In this document: positions 54,771 through 63,191 of the stretch, piece after piece | Layout: each line of letters begins with the position of its first letter | How positions within the stretch are numbered: the stretch's first letter is position 1 | Origin: Pseudomonas entomophila | Lineage (GTDB): Bacteria > Pseudomonadota > Gammaproteobacteria > Pseudomonadales > Pseudomonadaceae | Assembly: GCF_029193575.1 (NCBI RefSeq) | Contig: NZ_JARGCS010000008.1 | Location: 124,001-188,000 of the forward strand | Direction of reading: 5' to 3' | Length of the DNA stretch: 64,000 nt | Notes under the pieces: generated by a model | The model's input: only the letters and a program-made list of their open reading frames with translations | The model's database searches: none | Told to the model about the DNA's origin: nothing | Made by a program: the position numbers and the translations under genes

Positions 54771-56087
54771 ATGAATGCAGTGATTGCCGCGGTCGGTATC
54801 ATGCTGGTACTGAGCCTTTCCCGCGTGCACGTGGTCATCGCCCTGATCATCGGCGCCCTGGCCGGTGGCCTGGTGGGTGGCCTGGGTATCGAAGGCACGC
54901 TCAAGGCCTTCAATGGCGGTTTAGGGGGGGGCGCCACGGTCGCACTGTCCTATGCGCTGCTCGGCGCCTTCGCCGTGGCCATCGCCAAGTCAGGCCTGGC
55001 GCATGCCTTGGCCGACCGCGCCCTGGCGATGATCGACCGCCAGGGCCACGACGGTGGCCAGGTCAAGTGGCTGCTGATCGGCCTGATGCTGGTGGTGGCG
55101 GTGTCCTCGCAGAACATCCTGCCGATCCACATCGCCTTCATCCCGTTGCTGGTGCCGCCGCTGTTGTACGTGCTGACCCGGCTGCGCATCGATCGTCGGC
55201 TGATCGCTTGCGTGATCACCTTCGGCCTGATCACCCCGTACATGTTTCTGCCGGTGGGTTTCGGCAACATCTTCCTCAACGAGATCCTGTTGGCCAACGT
55301 CAGCCGCGCCGGGGTCGACGTCAGCGGCGTCAACGTCACCCACGCCATGGCGATCCCGGCGGCGGGCATGCTCGCGGGGCTGTTGCTGGCGGTGTTGTTC
55401 AGTTATCGCAAAAAGCGCGACTACGACCTGGCGCGCATTGAGCAGGTCGAGCAGGTCAGCGTGCAATACAACCCGCTGACCCTGCTGGTGGCCGGCGCGG
55501 CCATCGCCGCTGCGTTCATCATCCAGTTGTGGCTGGACTCGATGATCATTGGCGCCATGGTCGGCTTCCTGATCTTCTCGCTGTCGGGGATCGTGCGCTG
55601 GAAGGATACCGACGACCTGTTCACCGAAGGCATGAAGATGATGGCCATGATCGGTTTCATCATGATCGCCGCCTCAGGCTTCGCCGAAGTGATGAAGGCC
55701 ACCGGCGAGGTCAAGACCCTGGTGGAGACTGCCGCGCGGTGGATCGACCACAGCAAGGGCATCGGCGCCTTGCTCATGCTGCTGGTGGGGTTGTTGGTGA
55801 CCATGGGCATCGGCTCGTCGTTCTCCACGGTGCCGATCCTGGCGGCGATCTTCGTGCCGTTGTGCGTGCAGTTGGGCTTCGACCCCGTGGCTACCGTGTG
55901 CATCGTCGGCACGGCGGGGGCGCTGGGGGATGCCGGGTCGCCAGCGTCGGACTCGACCTTGGGGCCGACCTCAGGGTTGAACGTGGACGGCCAGCACCAC
56001 CATATCTGGGACACCGTGGTGCCGACCTTCCTCCACTACAACCTGCCGCTGCTGGCGTTCGGCTGGCTGGCGGCGATGGTGCTGTAG
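54771..56087 (+). CDS. Na+/H+ antiporter-family membrane protein
   Basis: This 438-residue protein with about 11-12 membrane helices resembles the Na_H_antiport_2/YuiF-type group, with [23 protein letters not shown] at the N-terminus, conserved polar helix breaks ([36 protein letters not shown]) and [25 protein letters not shown] near the end. It probably exchanges an ion or carries an organic anion or amino acid; the transported species is not certain. The ATG at 54771 follows AACGAGGT. It converges with fecR, 14 bases away. Confidence 0.83.
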   Translation: MNAVIAAVGIMLVLSLSRVHVVIALIIGALAGGLVGGLGIEGTLKAFNGGLGGGATVALSYALLGAFAVAIAKSGLAHALADRALAMIDRQGHDGGQVKWLLIGLMLVVAVSSQNILPIHIAFIPLLVPPLLYVLTRLRIDRRLIACVITFGLITPYMFLPVGFGNIFLNEILLANVSRAGVDVSGVNVTHAMAIPAAGMLAGLLLAVLFSYRKKRDYDLARIEQVEQVSVQYNPLTLLVAGAAIAAAFIIQLWLDSMIIGAMVGFLIFSLSGIVRWKDTDDLFTEGMKMMAMIGFIMIAASGFAEVMKATGEVKTLVETAARWIDHSKGIGALLMLLVGLLVTMGIGSSFSTVPILAAIFVPLCVQLGFDPVATVCIVGTAGALGDAGSPASDSTLGPTSGLNVDGQHHHIWDTVVPTFLHYNLPLLAFGWLAAMVL

Positions 56088-56101
56088 GGCGGGAAGGGCG
56101 T

Positions 56102-57109
56102 TCAGCCCCGCTCCGGCGAGGGCAGGATGCGGTTGAGGACGGTGCTGCCGTCCTTGCTGCGGGTCAGGTAGATCGGCAGCACCTTGGGCAGGCTGTCCAC
56201 CAGGCGGCTGACCTCGCGGGTATTGTAGATGCCGCTGATGCGGATGCTGCCGACGCTGCCGTCGGCCAGCAGCAGCGGTTTTTCCAGGTAGCGGTTGATC
56301 ACTGGCAGCGCCTGGGCCAGGCTCAGGTTGTCCAGCACCAGGCGGCCACTGCGCCAAGCCAGGCTGTTGGCGTAGTCATCGCTTTGTGCCAGTTGTGGTT
56401 CGAAGTCGCCCACCCGGTAGCTGGCCTGCATCCCCGGGCCGAGGCGATAGCCGCCGTCATCGCCGTTGCTGGAGACCAGCACCGAGCCCTCCACCAGGGT
56501 GACCTTGACCTGGTCCTGATACTTCCACACGTTGAACTGGGTGCCGGTGACCCGCGTCTGGCCGTGGCCGGCGCGCACGATGAACGGGTGTTCGCTGTCG
56601 TGGCTGACCTTGAAGAACGCCTCGCCGTCGAGCAGCGTGACCTGGCGGCGGTCCTTGTAGTTGAGGTAGCGCAACTCGGTGTGCAGGTTGAGCTGGACGT
56701 CGCTGCCGTCGCTCAATCGCACCTGGCGCAGTTGGTCGGTGGCTTGCACATGCTGGTAGCTGCTCGGCAACCAGCCTTGTTCCCAACCGACCCAGCCAGC
56801 CAGGGGCAGGGCCAGCAGGGTGATCGCCGCGGCCGATGCCAGGGGGCGCCAGTTGCGTTGCCGGCCTGGGCGAATGGCGATGGGCAACGGCTGGACCACG
56901 GTGCTTTGCCGCGGTAGCAGGTCGGCGGTTTGCCAGATCTCCACCATGGCCTGGTATTCCTCGGCATGCCGAGGGTCGGCCGCCAGCCACCGTTCGAACG
57001 TCGAGCGCTCGGCCGCCGTGCAATCGTCGGCGTGCAGGCGCATGCACCAATGCGCGGCGGCATCGGTGATTGCATCGTCGTCGTGGGGGATGTGGCGGTC
57101 GTGGTTCAT
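56102..57109 (-). CDS. Orphan FecR-family anti-sigma factor/sensor
   Basis: This 335-residue protein has the DUF4880 N-terminal cytoplasmic domain (AAAHWCMRLHADDCTAAERSTFERWLAADPRHAEEYQAM), one membrane helix (about 90-106) and a periplasmic FecR domain (VRLSDGSDVQLN, GEAFFKVSHD, VTGTQFNVW). FecR proteins take a signal from a TonB receptor and control a FecI-type sigma. The fecI gene is usually directly upstream and the receptor downstream; neither is present here. Upstream instead lies a Fur-box-like site, so iron control persists. It must act on a sigma encoded elsewhere or be a relic. Confidence 0.92.
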   Translation of the reverse strand: MNHDRHIPHDDDAITDAAAHWCMRLHADDCTAAERSTFERWLAADPRHAEEYQAMVEIWQTADLLPRQSTVVQPLPIAIRPGRQRNWRPLASAAAITLLALPLAGWVGWEQGWLPSSYQHVQATDQLRQVRLSDGSDVQLNLHTELRYLNYKDRRQVTLLDGEAFFKVSHDSEHPFIVRAGHGQTRVTGTQFNVWKYQDQVKVTLVEGSVLVSSNGDDGGYRLGPGMQASYRVGDFEPQLAQSDDYANSLAWRSGRLVLDNLSLAQALPVINRYLEKPLLLADGSVGSIRISGIYNTREVSRLVDSLPKVLPIYLTRSKDGSTVLNRILPSPERG

Positions 57110-57163
57110 CGAGGCTCCCGGTTTTGCGCATTCTACCCCCGAGCAGGGGTCGGCGAGAACCGA

Positions 57164-57190
57164 GATAATGGCGAATGACTATCAGTTGCG
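57164..57190 (-). promoter_or_regulatory. Fur-box-like site upstream of fecR
   Basis: GATAATGGCGAATGACTATC followed by AGTTGC resembles Pseudomonas Fur boxes of the GAATGATTATCATTTGC kind, with matches spread over both half-sites. It lies 55-81 bases before the fecR start, where it could repress the gene in iron-rich conditions. Confidence 0.6.
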
Positions 57191-57288
57191 GGATTTTTCG
57201 TCGTATTTCGAGCCCAGTCGAACCCTGGGGAAGGGGCCAGGAAACCTGCATGCCATCGGCCCCATTTAATAGCTTGCTAATAAAGGCT

Positions 57289-57317
57289 TTGACATTCACT
57301 GCCTAGGCAGTAATATT
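57289..57317 (+). promoter_or_regulatory. Sigma-70 promoter with palindromic MarR operator
   Basis: TTGACA at 57289-57294 and TAATAT at 57311-57316, 16 bases apart, form a sigma-70 promoter for the marR-emrAB operon. The spacer holds the perfect 14-bp palindrome ACTGCCTAGGCAGT (57298-57311), ideally placed for a MarR dimer to block RNA polymerase, so autorepression is likely. Confidence 0.78.
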
Positions 57318-57345
57318 TTTAAACATTCACCCAGAGCAGTCGTCC

Positions 57346-57825
57346 ATGCCGCATTTCACACCGGAAAACTTCCAAACCTGCGCCATCGGCATGCTGCTCG
57401 GGCGCGCCGCGTTGCTCAAGGACCGCATCCTCGACTGGCACCTGGAGGGCGACGGTGTGACCGCCGCGCAGTTCAAGGTGCTGATCATCGTCACGCAGTA
57501 CCAGGTCGACACCCCGGCCGAGCTGTGCCGCTACCTGGGTCTGGACAGTGGTTCGATGACCCGGATGCTCGACCGCCTCGAGCAGAAGGGCTTGATCCTG
57601 CGTAACCGTTGCCCCGACGACCGCCGCCAGGTGCGCTTGGCGCTGACCCAGGACGGTCAGCGCCTGGCCGACCGCCTGCCGGAAATCGGTGCGATGGCGA
57701 TGAACGAGCTGGTTGGCGTGCTCGCAGCCGATGAGCTCAAGACCCTCGAAGCGCTGTTGGCGAAGGTCCTGCTGGGCGCTGGCGACCCCCTGACGATTGC
57801 CCGGTTCGGCGATCGAGAACTCTGA
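57346..57825 (+). CDS. MarR-family repressor of the EmrAB efflux operon
   Basis: This 159-residue winged-helix protein follows the MarR pattern: TAAQFKVLIIVTQYQVDTPAELCRYLGLDSGSMTRMLDRLEQKGLI, then the DDRRQVRLALTQDG wing. It probably represses itself and the emrAB genes that follow within 23 bases, releasing DNA when a phenolic or other lipophilic compound binds. It starts shortly downstream of a promoter whose spacer is a perfect palindrome. Confidence 0.9.
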   Translation: MPHFTPENFQTCAIGMLLGRAALLKDRILDWHLEGDGVTAAQFKVLIIVTQYQVDTPAELCRYLGLDSGSMTRMLDRLEQKGLILRNRCPDDRRQVRLALTQDGQRLADRLPEIGAMAMNELVGVLAADELKTLEALLAKVLLGAGDPLTIARFGDREL

Positions 57826-57848
57826 CCTCCTGATTCAAGGTACTCCTC

Positions 57849-59045
57849 ATGGCCACTCCCTCGGACGCACCCACCACCGCCGAAGTGCCCGAAGCCAACG
57901 GCAAACGAAAAGCCTGGCTGCTGGCCCTGCTGCTCGTTCTGATTCTCGCCGGTGCCGGCGCCTGGGCCTGGTACAGCCTGGTCGGGCGCTGGCACGAAAG
58001 CACCGACGATGCCTACGTCAATGGCAACGTGGTGCAGATCACGCCGCTGGTGGCTGGCACCGTCACCAGTATCGGCGCCGACGACGGTGACCTGGTCCAC
58101 GAGGGCCAGGTGCTGCTGCAGTTCGACCCCAGCGACAGCCAGGTCGCCCTACAGGCCGCGCAGGCCAAGCTGGCGCGCACCGTGCGCGAGGTGCGCGGGT
58201 TGTACAGCAACGTCGATGCGCTGAAGGCCTTGGTGCAGACGCGCCAGGCGGAACTGAAAAAGGCCCAGGAAAACTACAACCGGCGCAAGGTGCTGGCGGA
58301 CAGCGGCGCCATCGCTGCCGAGGAACTGTCCCATTCGCGCGACGACCTGACCGCCGCGCAAAGCGCCCTGGACAACGCCCGCCAGCAACTGGCCACCAGC
58401 ACCGCGCTGGTCGACGACACCGTGGTGTCCTCGCACCCGAACGTGATGGCCGCCGCCTCCGACCTGCGTCAGGCCTACCTGGACAATGCCCGCACCACCC
58501 TGGTGGCGCCCGTGACCGGCTATGTGGCCAAGCGCACCGTGCAACTGGGCCAGCGCCTGCAACCGGGCAGCGCGACCATGGCGGTGATCCCCCTGGACCA
58601 GGTGTGGATCGACGCCAACTTCAAGGAAACCCAACTGCGTGAGATGCGCATCGGCCAACCCGTGCACGTCACCGCAGACCTGTACGGCAGCGCGGTCAGC
58701 TTCGACGGCACCGTCGACAGCCTCGGTGCCGGTACCGGCAGCGCCTTCGCGCTGCTGCCTGCGCAGAACGCCACCGGTAACTGGATCAAGATCGTCCAGC
58801 GTGTGCCTGTGCGCATCCACCTGGACCCGGCCCAGCTCAAGGAGCACCCACTGCGCATCGGCCTGTCCACCGTGGCCGAAGTCGATCTGCACGACCAGAG
58901 CGGCCCGGCGCTGGCCCAGCAGCCACCGCAGCAGGCCAGCTACACCACCCAGGTGTATGACCGCCAACTGGCCGAGGCGGACACCCTGATCACCCGCCTG
59001 ATCCACGACAACAGCGCCAGCAACGGCAAGACGGCGCAGCGATGA
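57849..59045 (+). CDS. emrA: EmrA-type membrane fusion protein
   Basis: This 398-residue HlyD-family adaptor has one N-terminal membrane helix (about 22-46), a split biotinyl-lipoyl domain (STDDAYVNGNVVQITPLVAGTVTSIGADDGDLVHEGQVLLQFDP and later APVTGYVAKRTVQLGQRLQPGS), and a coiled-coil hairpin of about residues 90-200. It links EmrB to an outer-membrane TolC-type channel for drug export; no channel gene is present here. It overlaps emrB by 4 bases. Confidence 0.93.
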   Translation: MATPSDAPTTAEVPEANGKRKAWLLALLLVLILAGAGAWAWYSLVGRWHESTDDAYVNGNVVQITPLVAGTVTSIGADDGDLVHEGQVLLQFDPSDSQVALQAAQAKLARTVREVRGLYSNVDALKALVQTRQAELKKAQENYNRRKVLADSGAIAAEELSHSRDDLTAAQSALDNARQQLATSTALVDDTVVSSHPNVMAAASDLRQAYLDNARTTLVAPVTGYVAKRTVQLGQRLQPGSATMAVIPLDQVWIDANFKETQLREMRIGQPVHVTADLYGSAVSFDGTVDSLGAGTGSAFALLPAQNATGNWIKIVQRVPVRIHLDPAQLKEHPLRIGLSTVAEVDLHDQSGPALAQQPPQQASYTTQVYDRQLAEADTLITRLIHDNSASNGKTAQR

Positions 59046-60577
59046 GCAACGCCGCGCCCGCGCAGTTCACCCCGCCGAGCCTGCTGCTGACCACCATCGG
59101 CCTGTCGCTCGCGACCTTCATGCAGGTGCTCGACACCACCATCGCCAACGTGGCCCTGCCGACCATCTCCGGCAACCTTGGGGTGAGCTACGAGCAAGGC
59201 ACCTGGGTCATCACCTCGTTCGCCGTGAGCAACGCCATCGCCCTGCCGCTGACCGGCTGGCTGAGCCGGCGTTTCGGCGAAGTGAAGCTGTTCACCTGGG
59301 CCACGCTGCTGTTCGTGCTGGCCTCGTTCCTGTGCGGCATCGCCCAGTCGATGCCGGAGCTGGTGGGCTTTCGCGTGTTGCAGGGCGTGGTCGCCGGGCC
59401 GTTGTACCCGATGACCCAGACCTTGCTGATCGCCGTCTACCCGCCGGCCAAACGCGGCATGGCGCTGGCGTTGCTGGCGATGGTCACGGTGGTGGCGCCG
59501 ATCGCCGGGCCGATTCTTGGCGGCTGGATCACCGACAGCTACAGCTGGCCCTGGATCTTCTTCATCAACGTGCCCATCGGCCTGTTCGCCACCGCCGTGG
59601 TACGCCAGCAAATGCGCGCGCGGCCGGTGGTCACCAGCCGCCAGCCCATGGACTACGTGGGGTTGATTACCTTGATCGTCGGCGTCGGCGCGTTGCAGGT
59701 GGTCCTCGACAAGGGCAATGACCTGGACTGGTTCGAGTCGTCGTTCATCGTCACCGGCAGCCTGATCTCGGTGGTGTTCCTGGCCGTGTTCGTGATCTGG
59801 GAGCTGACCGACCGCCACCCGGTGGTCAACCTGCGCCTGTTCGTGCACCGCAATTTTCGCATCGGCACGATGGTACTGGTGGGCGGCTATGCCGGGTTCT
59901 TCGGCATCAACCTGATCCTGCCGCAGTGGCTACAGACACAGATGGGCTACACCGCCACCTGGGCGGGGCTGGCGGTGGCGCCGATCGGCCTGCTGCCGGT
60001 GATCATGTCGCCCTTCGTCGGCAAGTATGCCCAGCGCTTCGACCTGCGCCTGCTGGCGGGCCTGGCGTTCCTGGCGATCGGCGCCAGCTGCTACATGCGC
60101 GCGGGGTTCACCAACGAGGTGGACTTCACCCATGTGGCGTTGGTGCAGCTGTTCATGGGCATTGGCGTGGCGCTGTTCTTCATGCCGACCTTGAGCATCC
60201 TGTTGTCTGACCTGCCGCCGCAGCAGATCGCCGATGGCTCGGGCCTGGCCACCTTCCTGCGCACCCTCGGCGGCAGCTTCGCGGCGTCGCTGACCAGCTG
60301 GATCTGGATCCGCCGGGCCGACCAGCACCATGCCTACCTGAGCGAGCACCTCAGCCAGTACGACCCGGCCACGCGGCATGCGCTGGAGCAACTGGGTGGG
60401 GCGAGCACGCAGAGCTATGCGCAGTTGGAGCAGATCCTCAACAGCCAGGCGTACATGATGTCGACGGTGGACTACTTCACCCTACTGACGTGGGTGTTCG
60501 CCGGGTTGATCCTGCTGGTGTGGTTGGCCAAGCCGCCGTTTACCGCGAAGGCGGGGCCGGCGTCGGCGGGGCATTGA
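59042..60577 (+). CDS. emrB: EmrB-type DHA2 multidrug efflux pump
   Basis: This 511-residue, 14-helix MFS drug:H+ antiporter has the DHA2 marks FMQVLDTTIANVALPTISGNLG in helix 1, WLSRRFGEVKLF, and the antiporter motif C region VVAPIAGPILGGWITDSYSWPWIFFINVPIGL. With EmrA it should expel hydrophobic, uncoupler-like or phenolic compounds across the cell envelope. Start and stop codon overlap with emrA shows coupled translation. Confidence 0.94.
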   Translation: MSNAAPAQFTPPSLLLTTIGLSLATFMQVLDTTIANVALPTISGNLGVSYEQGTWVITSFAVSNAIALPLTGWLSRRFGEVKLFTWATLLFVLASFLCGIAQSMPELVGFRVLQGVVAGPLYPMTQTLLIAVYPPAKRGMALALLAMVTVVAPIAGPILGGWITDSYSWPWIFFINVPIGLFATAVVRQQMRARPVVTSRQPMDYVGLITLIVGVGALQVVLDKGNDLDWFESSFIVTGSLISVVFLAVFVIWELTDRHPVVNLRLFVHRNFRIGTMVLVGGYAGFFGINLILPQWLQTQMGYTATWAGLAVAPIGLLPVIMSPFVGKYAQRFDLRLLAGLAFLAIGASCYMRAGFTNEVDFTHVALVQLFMGIGVALFFMPTLSILLSDLPPQQIADGSGLATFLRTLGGSFAASLTSWIWIRRADQHHAYLSEHLSQYDPATRHALEQLGGASTQSYAQLEQILNSQAYMMSTVDYFTLLTWVFAGLILLVWLAKPPFTAKAGPASAGH

Positions 60578-60594
60578 GTTCGGGGGTGCCTGTG

Positions 60595-60630
60595 CCGGCC
60601 CTATCGCGGGGCACGTGCCCGTTGCCCCCG
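60595..60630. repeat. REP element
   Basis: CCGGCCCTATCGCGGGGCAC begins a single REP copy just beyond emrB, with a degenerate second arm. Confidence 0.6.
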
Positions 60631-60686
60631 TAAGACATTTTCCCCTAATCTCGTAAGCCCGTTCCCCAGGTCAAATGGCAGGTTTC

Positions 60687-61433
60687 ATGGAGAAGGTCAT
60701 CGTCATCACCGGTGCCAGCCGCGGCATCGGCGCCGCTACTGCGCTGCTCGCCGCCCGCGAGGGCTACCGCATCTGCATCAACTACCACGCCGACGACCAG
60801 GCTGCCGAGACCGTGCTGGCCCAGGTGCGCGAGCTCGGCGCCCAGGCTATCGCCGTGCGTGCCGATGCCAGTGTCGAGGACGAGGTGCTGGGGCTGTTCC
60901 AGCGGGTCGACCACGAGCTTGGCCCGGTCACCGCGCTGGTCAACAACGCCGGGACTATCGCACCGCAAAGCCGGGTCGAGGAAATGTCCGAGTTCCGTTT
61001 GCTGAAGATGATGAAGACCAACGTGGTCGGGCCGATGCTTTGTTCCAAGCACGCGCTGCTGCGCATGGCCCGCCGCCATGGCGGGCAGGGCGGGGCGATC
61101 GTCAACGTCTCGTCGGTGGCGGCGCGCCTGGGCTCGCCCAACGAATACGTCGACTACGCCGCCTCCAAGGGCGCGCTGGACACGTTCACCGTGGGCCTGG
61201 CCAAGGAAGTGGCGGGCGAGGGGGTGCGGGTCAATGCCGTGCGCCCTGGCTACATCCATACCGGCTTCCACGCCCTGAGCGGGGACGCGCAACGGGTCGC
61301 CAAGCTGGAGGCCGGGCTGCCGATGGGCCGGGGCGGACAGGCGCAGGAGGTGGCCGAGGCGATTCTTTGGCTGCTGTCGGACAAGGCGTCCTACACCACG
61401 GGCAGTTTTCTCGACCTGGGCGGCGGTCGTTAA
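60687..61433 (+). CDS. Short-chain dehydrogenase/reductase
   Basis: This 248-residue classical SDR has the NAD(P) loop TGASRGIG (residues 8-15), NNAG, the catalytic Ser of VNVSSVAARLG and YAASK with Tyr and Lys. The residues after the second strand (NYHADDQAAE) do not settle NAD versus NADP. Substrate unknown; it resembles 3-oxoacyl reductases and sugar dehydrogenases. The ATG at 60687 is favoured over 60675 because it starts one residue before the core beta strand. It stands alone. Confidence 0.9.
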   Translation: MEKVIVITGASRGIGAATALLAAREGYRICINYHADDQAAETVLAQVRELGAQAIAVRADASVEDEVLGLFQRVDHELGPVTALVNNAGTIAPQSRVEEMSEFRLLKMMKTNVVGPMLCSKHALLRMARRHGGQGGAIVNVSSVAARLGSPNEYVDYAASKGALDTFTVGLAKEVAGEGVRVNAVRPGYIHTGFHALSGDAQRVAKLEAGLPMGRGGQAQEVAEAILWLLSDKASYTTGSFLDLGGGR

Positions 61434-61477
61434 TCAAGCTTCGCCAGCGCCAAACAACCTCGCATTGGCAGCCCGCG

Positions 61478-63112
61478 TCAGTCCTGCGCTTCGAGCAAGC
61501 TGTCCACCCGTTCGCTGAGGGCGGACAGCTCGAACGGCTTGAGCAGCACTTCGGTACGGGTGGGCAGTTGCCCCTCGGCGACGGCGGCGTTTTCGTCGAA
61601 ACCGGTGATGAACAGCACCGGCAGCGCGGGCAGCCGTACCCGGAAGCCTTCGGCCAACTGGCGGCCGTCGACGCCGCCCGGCAGGCCGATGTCGCTGACC
61701 AACAGGTCCGGGTGCAGCCCTGAGTCCAGGGCGGCGAGGGCACTGGGGCCGTTCTCGAAGGCATGCACTTCATGGCCCATCTCGCCAAGCACCTCATGGA
61801 CCACCATGCGCATGGTCGGCTGGTCCTCGACCAGCATTACCCGGCATTGCCTGCGCACCTTGCTCTGGGGCGCGATGCTTGGGGGTTCCAGAGGAGGGAC
61901 GCGTGGCTTGTCGAGATAGCGGGGCAGGTAAATGTGCACCTGCGTGCCGTTGCCGGGCTGCGAGACGATGTGCAACTGCCCGCCGGACTGGCGCACGAAG
62001 CCGTAGACCATCGACAGCCCAAGGCCAGTGCCTTGGCCCAGCGGTTTGGTGGTGAAAAACGGGTCGATGGCCCGTCGCGCCACGTCCTGCTCCATGCCCA
62101 GGCCATTGTCCATGACGCACAGGTGCAGATACTGGCCGGCAGGCAATTGCAGTTCGTTGGCCATGGCCTCGTCCAGCGCCAGGTTCTCGCAGTCGATGCA
62201 CAGCACCCCGCCAGCGTGCATGGCATCGCGCGCATTGAGGCACAGGTTGAGCAGGGCGGTTTCCAGTTGCGGCGGGTCGATGCAGGTGAGCCACAGCCCG
62301 GGGCGGGTCTGGTCGCGTACTTCGATATGTGGGTCGATGGAACTCTGCAGCAACCCACGCATGCCTTCCACCAGAAGGTGGATATCGACCGGTTGCGGCA
62401 GCAAGGTCTGGCGCCGTGAGAACGCCAGTAGCCGCTGTACCAACGAGGCGGCGCGCGATGCGTTTTGGTGGGCGACCTCGAGCAGGTCGCCGGCATCGCT
62501 CAGGCGAGAACTGCGCAGGCGGCTTTGCGCCAGTTCCAGCGCACCGAGGATGCCCCCCAGCAGGTTGTTGAAGTCATGCGCGATACCGCCGGTCAATTGC
62601 CCGACAGCCTCCATCTTCTGTGATTGGCGCAATGCCAGTTCCACTTCACGCAGCCGCTCATGCTCCAGCATGCGCTCAGTGATGTCGTAGGCGAACAGGT
62701 AGGCACCCACTATCTGGCCTTCGCCATCGCGCAGGCTGTTGAAACGCAATTCGTAATGCCGGGTGCCTGGCGCCGTGTCGGTCCTGGAGTTCTTCACCAA
62801 GGCCTCGCCGGCCAAGGCCCGGCGCCATAGTGGCAGTAGCTCGTTGCACATCTTTGGCAGGTCACGCAGGCATTGCTCCAGCGTTTCGCCCACCTGGGGC
62901 ACGAAGCCGTGCACGCGCTGGAAGGTGTCCCGCGCGGTACGGTTCACTGCGCGCAGTGTCAGGTCGCGGTCCATGACGAAGACATTCGCCAGGCTGCTGT
63001 CGAGCAGGTCGCCAAACAGCTTGCGGTCGGCTTGCGCCTTGCCCATGCGCTGTTCGAGCTGAGCGTTGCGCAGTAGCAGGTCTTCGTTGTCGAAAGGGTC
63101 GTTCGGCACCAT
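61478..63112 (-). CDS. Hybrid sensor histidine kinase (PAS-HisKA-HATPase-REC)
   Basis: This 544-residue cytoplasmic protein has a short N-terminal coiled coil, a PAS domain (about 35-150), a kinase core with the phospho-acceptor His in GGIAHDFNNLLGGILGALE, an ATPase domain (LNLCLNARDAM, DNGLGM, GTGLGLSMVYGF), and a C-terminal receiver domain (CRVMLVEDQPTMRMV; the phospho-acceptor Asp in LLVSDIGLPGG; Lys in LLKPF). No membrane segment and no separate output regulator adjoins it. This soluble PAS-hybrid layout is common in Pseudomonas; the signal is not known. Confidence 0.92.
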   Translation of the reverse strand: MVPNDPFDNEDLLLRNAQLEQRMGKAQADRKLFGDLLDSSLANVFVMDRDLTLRAVNRTARDTFQRVHGFVPQVGETLEQCLRDLPKMCNELLPLWRRALAGEALVKNSRTDTAPGTRHYELRFNSLRDGEGQIVGAYLFAYDITERMLEHERLREVELALRQSQKMEAVGQLTGGIAHDFNNLLGGILGALELAQSRLRSSRLSDAGDLLEVAHQNASRAASLVQRLLAFSRRQTLLPQPVDIHLLVEGMRGLLQSSIDPHIEVRDQTRPGLWLTCIDPPQLETALLNLCLNARDAMHAGGVLCIDCENLALDEAMANELQLPAGQYLHLCVMDNGLGMEQDVARRAIDPFFTTKPLGQGTGLGLSMVYGFVRQSGGQLHIVSQPGNGTQVHIYLPRYLDKPRVPPLEPPSIAPQSKVRRQCRVMLVEDQPTMRMVVHEVLGEMGHEVHAFENGPSALAALDSGLHPDLLVSDIGLPGGVDGRQLAEGFRVRLPALPVLFITGFDENAAVAEGQLPTRTEVLLKPFELSALSERVDSLLEAQD

Positions 63113-63191
63113 GGAACTGGATCCATCCGGTGGCAGGGGTGCAGGAAATATAGTGCCGCCTGCGATGCTCGGCCAGTACCGAAGGCTGGCC

